DNA from: Bacteroidales bacterium
Lineage (GTDB): Bacteria; Bacteroidota; Bacteroidia; Bacteroidales; UBA932
Length of the DNA stretch: 7,202 nt
Assembly: GCA_017631875.1 (NCBI GenBank)
Contig: JAGBSL010000084.1
Span: 1 to 7,202 of the forward strand
Reading direction: 5' to 3'
In this document: piece by piece, positions 5,869-7,202 of the stretch
How positions within the stretch are numbered: the first letter of the stretch is position 1
How the letters are laid out: every line of letters begins with the position of its first letter
Notes under the pieces: generated by a model
Told to the model about the DNA's origin: nothing
The model's database searches: none
What the model saw: only the letters and a program-made list of their open reading frames with translations
Translations under genes and position numbers: made by a program

Positions 5869-7202
5869 ATGGAAACTAACAAGAAAAGAGTCTATTGCTT
5901 CGGTGGCAAAACTGCCGAGGGTAATGGTACTATGCGTGAGCTTCTCGGTGGTAAGGGTGCTAACCTCGCTGAGATGTGTACGCTCGAGATTCCTGTTCCT
6001 GCAGGTTTCACAATCACTACTGAGTGCTGTACTGAGTACTATGAGCTTGCTGGCGGTTACAGCGAGGCTCTCAAGGTAGAGGTTGCAGAGGCTCTCAAGA
6101 AGACTGAGGCTACAATGGGCATGAAGTTCGGTGACAAGGAGAATCCACTCCTCGTATCTTGCCGTTCAGGTGCACGTAGCTCTATGCCTGGTATGATGGA
6201 TACTATCCTTAACATCGGTCTCTGCTCTGAGACTATCCCAGGCCTCATCGCTAAGACAAACAACCCACGTTTCGTATATGACGCATACCGTCGTCTCATC
6301 ATGATGTACTCTGACGTTGTGATGGAGAAGGCTGAGGGCATCGAGCCAGCAGACGGACAGGGTATCCGCCAGCAGCTCGACAGAATGATGGAAGAGCTCA
6401 AGCATGCCAAGGGCTATGCTTCTGACACTGACATCACAGCTGAGGAGCTCCAGGACCTTTGCGAGAAGTTCAAGGTTCGCGTAAAGGAGGTTCTCGGAAC
6501 TGAGTTCCCTGATTCAGCTGAGGCTCAGCTTTGGGGTTCTATCGGTGGCGTGTTCAAGTCTTGGAACGGAAAGCGCGCTATCGCATACCGTCGTATCGAG
6601 GGTATTCCAGATGAGTGGGGTACAGCTGTAAACGTACAGTCAATGGTATTCGGTAACATGGGTGACAACTCTGCTACAGGTGTTGCTTTCTCACGTAACC
6701 CGGCTAACGGTGACAACAAGTTCTACGGTGAGTGGCTTATCAACGCTCAGGGTGAGGACGTTGTAGCAGGTATCCGTACTCCAAACCCTCTCAACGAGGC
6801 TACCAAGAACCCACACAACCAGCACCTCGCTTCACTTGAGACTTCAATGCCTGAGGTTTACAAGGAGCTTGACGGCATCCGTCTCCAGCTCGAGACTTAC
6901 TTCAAGGATATGCAGGACATCGAGTTCACTATCCAGGACGGTAAGCTTTGGATGCTCCAGTGCCGCGTAGGTAAGAGAACAGGTCTTGCTGCCCTCAACA
7001 TGGCAATGGATATGCTCGAGGAGGGTATGATCGACGAGAAGACAGCTGTAATGCGCGTCGCTCCAGCTCAGCTCGACGAGATCCTTCACCCAATCCTCGA
7101 CCCAGCTTCTGAGAAGAAGGCTTCAGTAGTGGCTCAGGGTCTTCCAGCATCTCCAGGTGGAGCTGTAGGAGTTATCGCATTCACTTCAGAGGCTGCTATG
7201 GA
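5869..7202 (+). CDS. ppdK: Pyruvate phosphate dikinase, N-terminal 444 residues (C-terminus outside window)
   Basis: The frame from the ATG at 5869 is open to the right edge, 444 complete codons. The full enzyme has about 880-910 residues and interconverts pyruvate, ATP and phosphate with PEP, AMP and pyrophosphate in the cytoplasm; in gut Bacteroidota it probably serves the PEP/pyruvate node of glycolysis. The start fits the family: VYCFGGKTAEG (8-18) is followed by LLGGKGANLAEM (25-36). Other motifs are SCRSGARSSMPGMMDTILN (97-115), GDNSATGVAFSRNP (265-278), GEWLINAQGEDVVAGIRTP (287-305), the ATP-site stretch IEFTIQDGKLWMLQCR (351-366) and GLPASPGGAVG (424-434), the start of the swivelling phosphohistidine domain. 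The catalytic-histidine motif (GGMTSHAA type) lies just past the edge. Codon use is strongly skewed to GGT, GCT, CTC, CGT, GAG, AAG and AAC, unlike the upstream genes, which points to very high expression. The family call is near certain. Confidence 0.97.
   Translation, partial: METNKKRVYCFGGKTAEGNGTMRELLGGKGANLAEMCTLEIPVPAGFTITTECCTEYYELAGGYSEALKVEVAEALKKTEATMGMKFGDKENPLLVSCRSGARSSMPGMMDTILNIGLCSETIPGLIAKTNNPRFVYDAYRRLIMMYSDVVMEKAEGIEPADGQGIRQQLDRMMEELKHAKGYASDTDITAEELQDLCEKFKVRVKEVLGTEFPDSAEAQLWGSIGGVFKSWNGKRAIAYRRIEGIPDEWGTAVNVQSMVFGNMGDNSATGVAFSRNPANGDNKFYGEWLINAQGEDVVAGIRTPNPLNEATKNPHNQHLASLETSMPEVYKELDGIRLQLETYFKDMQDIEFTIQDGKLWMLQCRVGKRTGLAALNMAMDMLEEGMIDEKTAVMRVAPAQLDEILHPILDPASEKKASVVAQGLPASPGGAVGVIAFTSEAAM

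Noticed and set aside
6057..6410. Antisense ORFs opposite ppdK (also 6166-6405, 6525-6719, 6844-7089)
   Set aside because: The extreme codon bias of ppdK leaves few stops on the other strand, so open antisense frames are expected; none resembles a known protein.

Overview
The window looks like a chromosomal segment from a member of the Bacteroidota, most likely Bacteroidales. Three things point there. The partial alpha-2-macroglobulin has the helical N-terminal part typical of that phylum. A promoter-like sequence matches the Bacteroidota -7 consensus TAnnTTTG. Starts are preceded by A/T-rich sequence rather than strong Shine-Dalgarno sites. I cannot name a genus. I see no rRNA, tRNA, CRISPR array, insertion sequence or phage gene.

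Layout. Bases 1-4471 carry a tight minus-strand run, read right to left: folC (folate synthesis and polyglutamylation), a RimK-type ATP-grasp ligase starting 3 bases after the folC stop, and, 14 bases further on, a large exported alpha-2-macroglobulin-like protein that leaves the window on the left. A 94-base A/T-rich gap (4472-4565) holds candidate back-to-back promoters. On the plus strand, 4566-5735 encodes a 389-residue protein that I read as a stand-alone, diverged copy of the second AIR-synthase-like half of PurL (FGAM synthase). A structured 133-base leader (5736-5868) follows. The last gene is pyruvate phosphate dikinase (ppdK), starting at 5869 and cut by the right edge after 444 codons.

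How the genes may work together. folC supplies folate cofactors, and two steps of purine synthesis use 10-formyl-tetrahydrofolate, so a divergently transcribed PurL-derived protein beside folC suggests a folate/purine link. The RimK-like ligase coupled to folC suggests a second, possibly alpha-linked, glutamylation of folate or a related cofactor. The alpha-2-macroglobulin would act outside the cytoplasm and has no obvious tie to these. ppdK belongs to central carbon metabolism, and its codon use is that of a very highly expressed gene, unlike its neighbours.

The most unusual items are the PurL-half protein, the folC/RimK-like pair, and the ppdK leader with three CSGATTTT copies exactly 32 bases apart.
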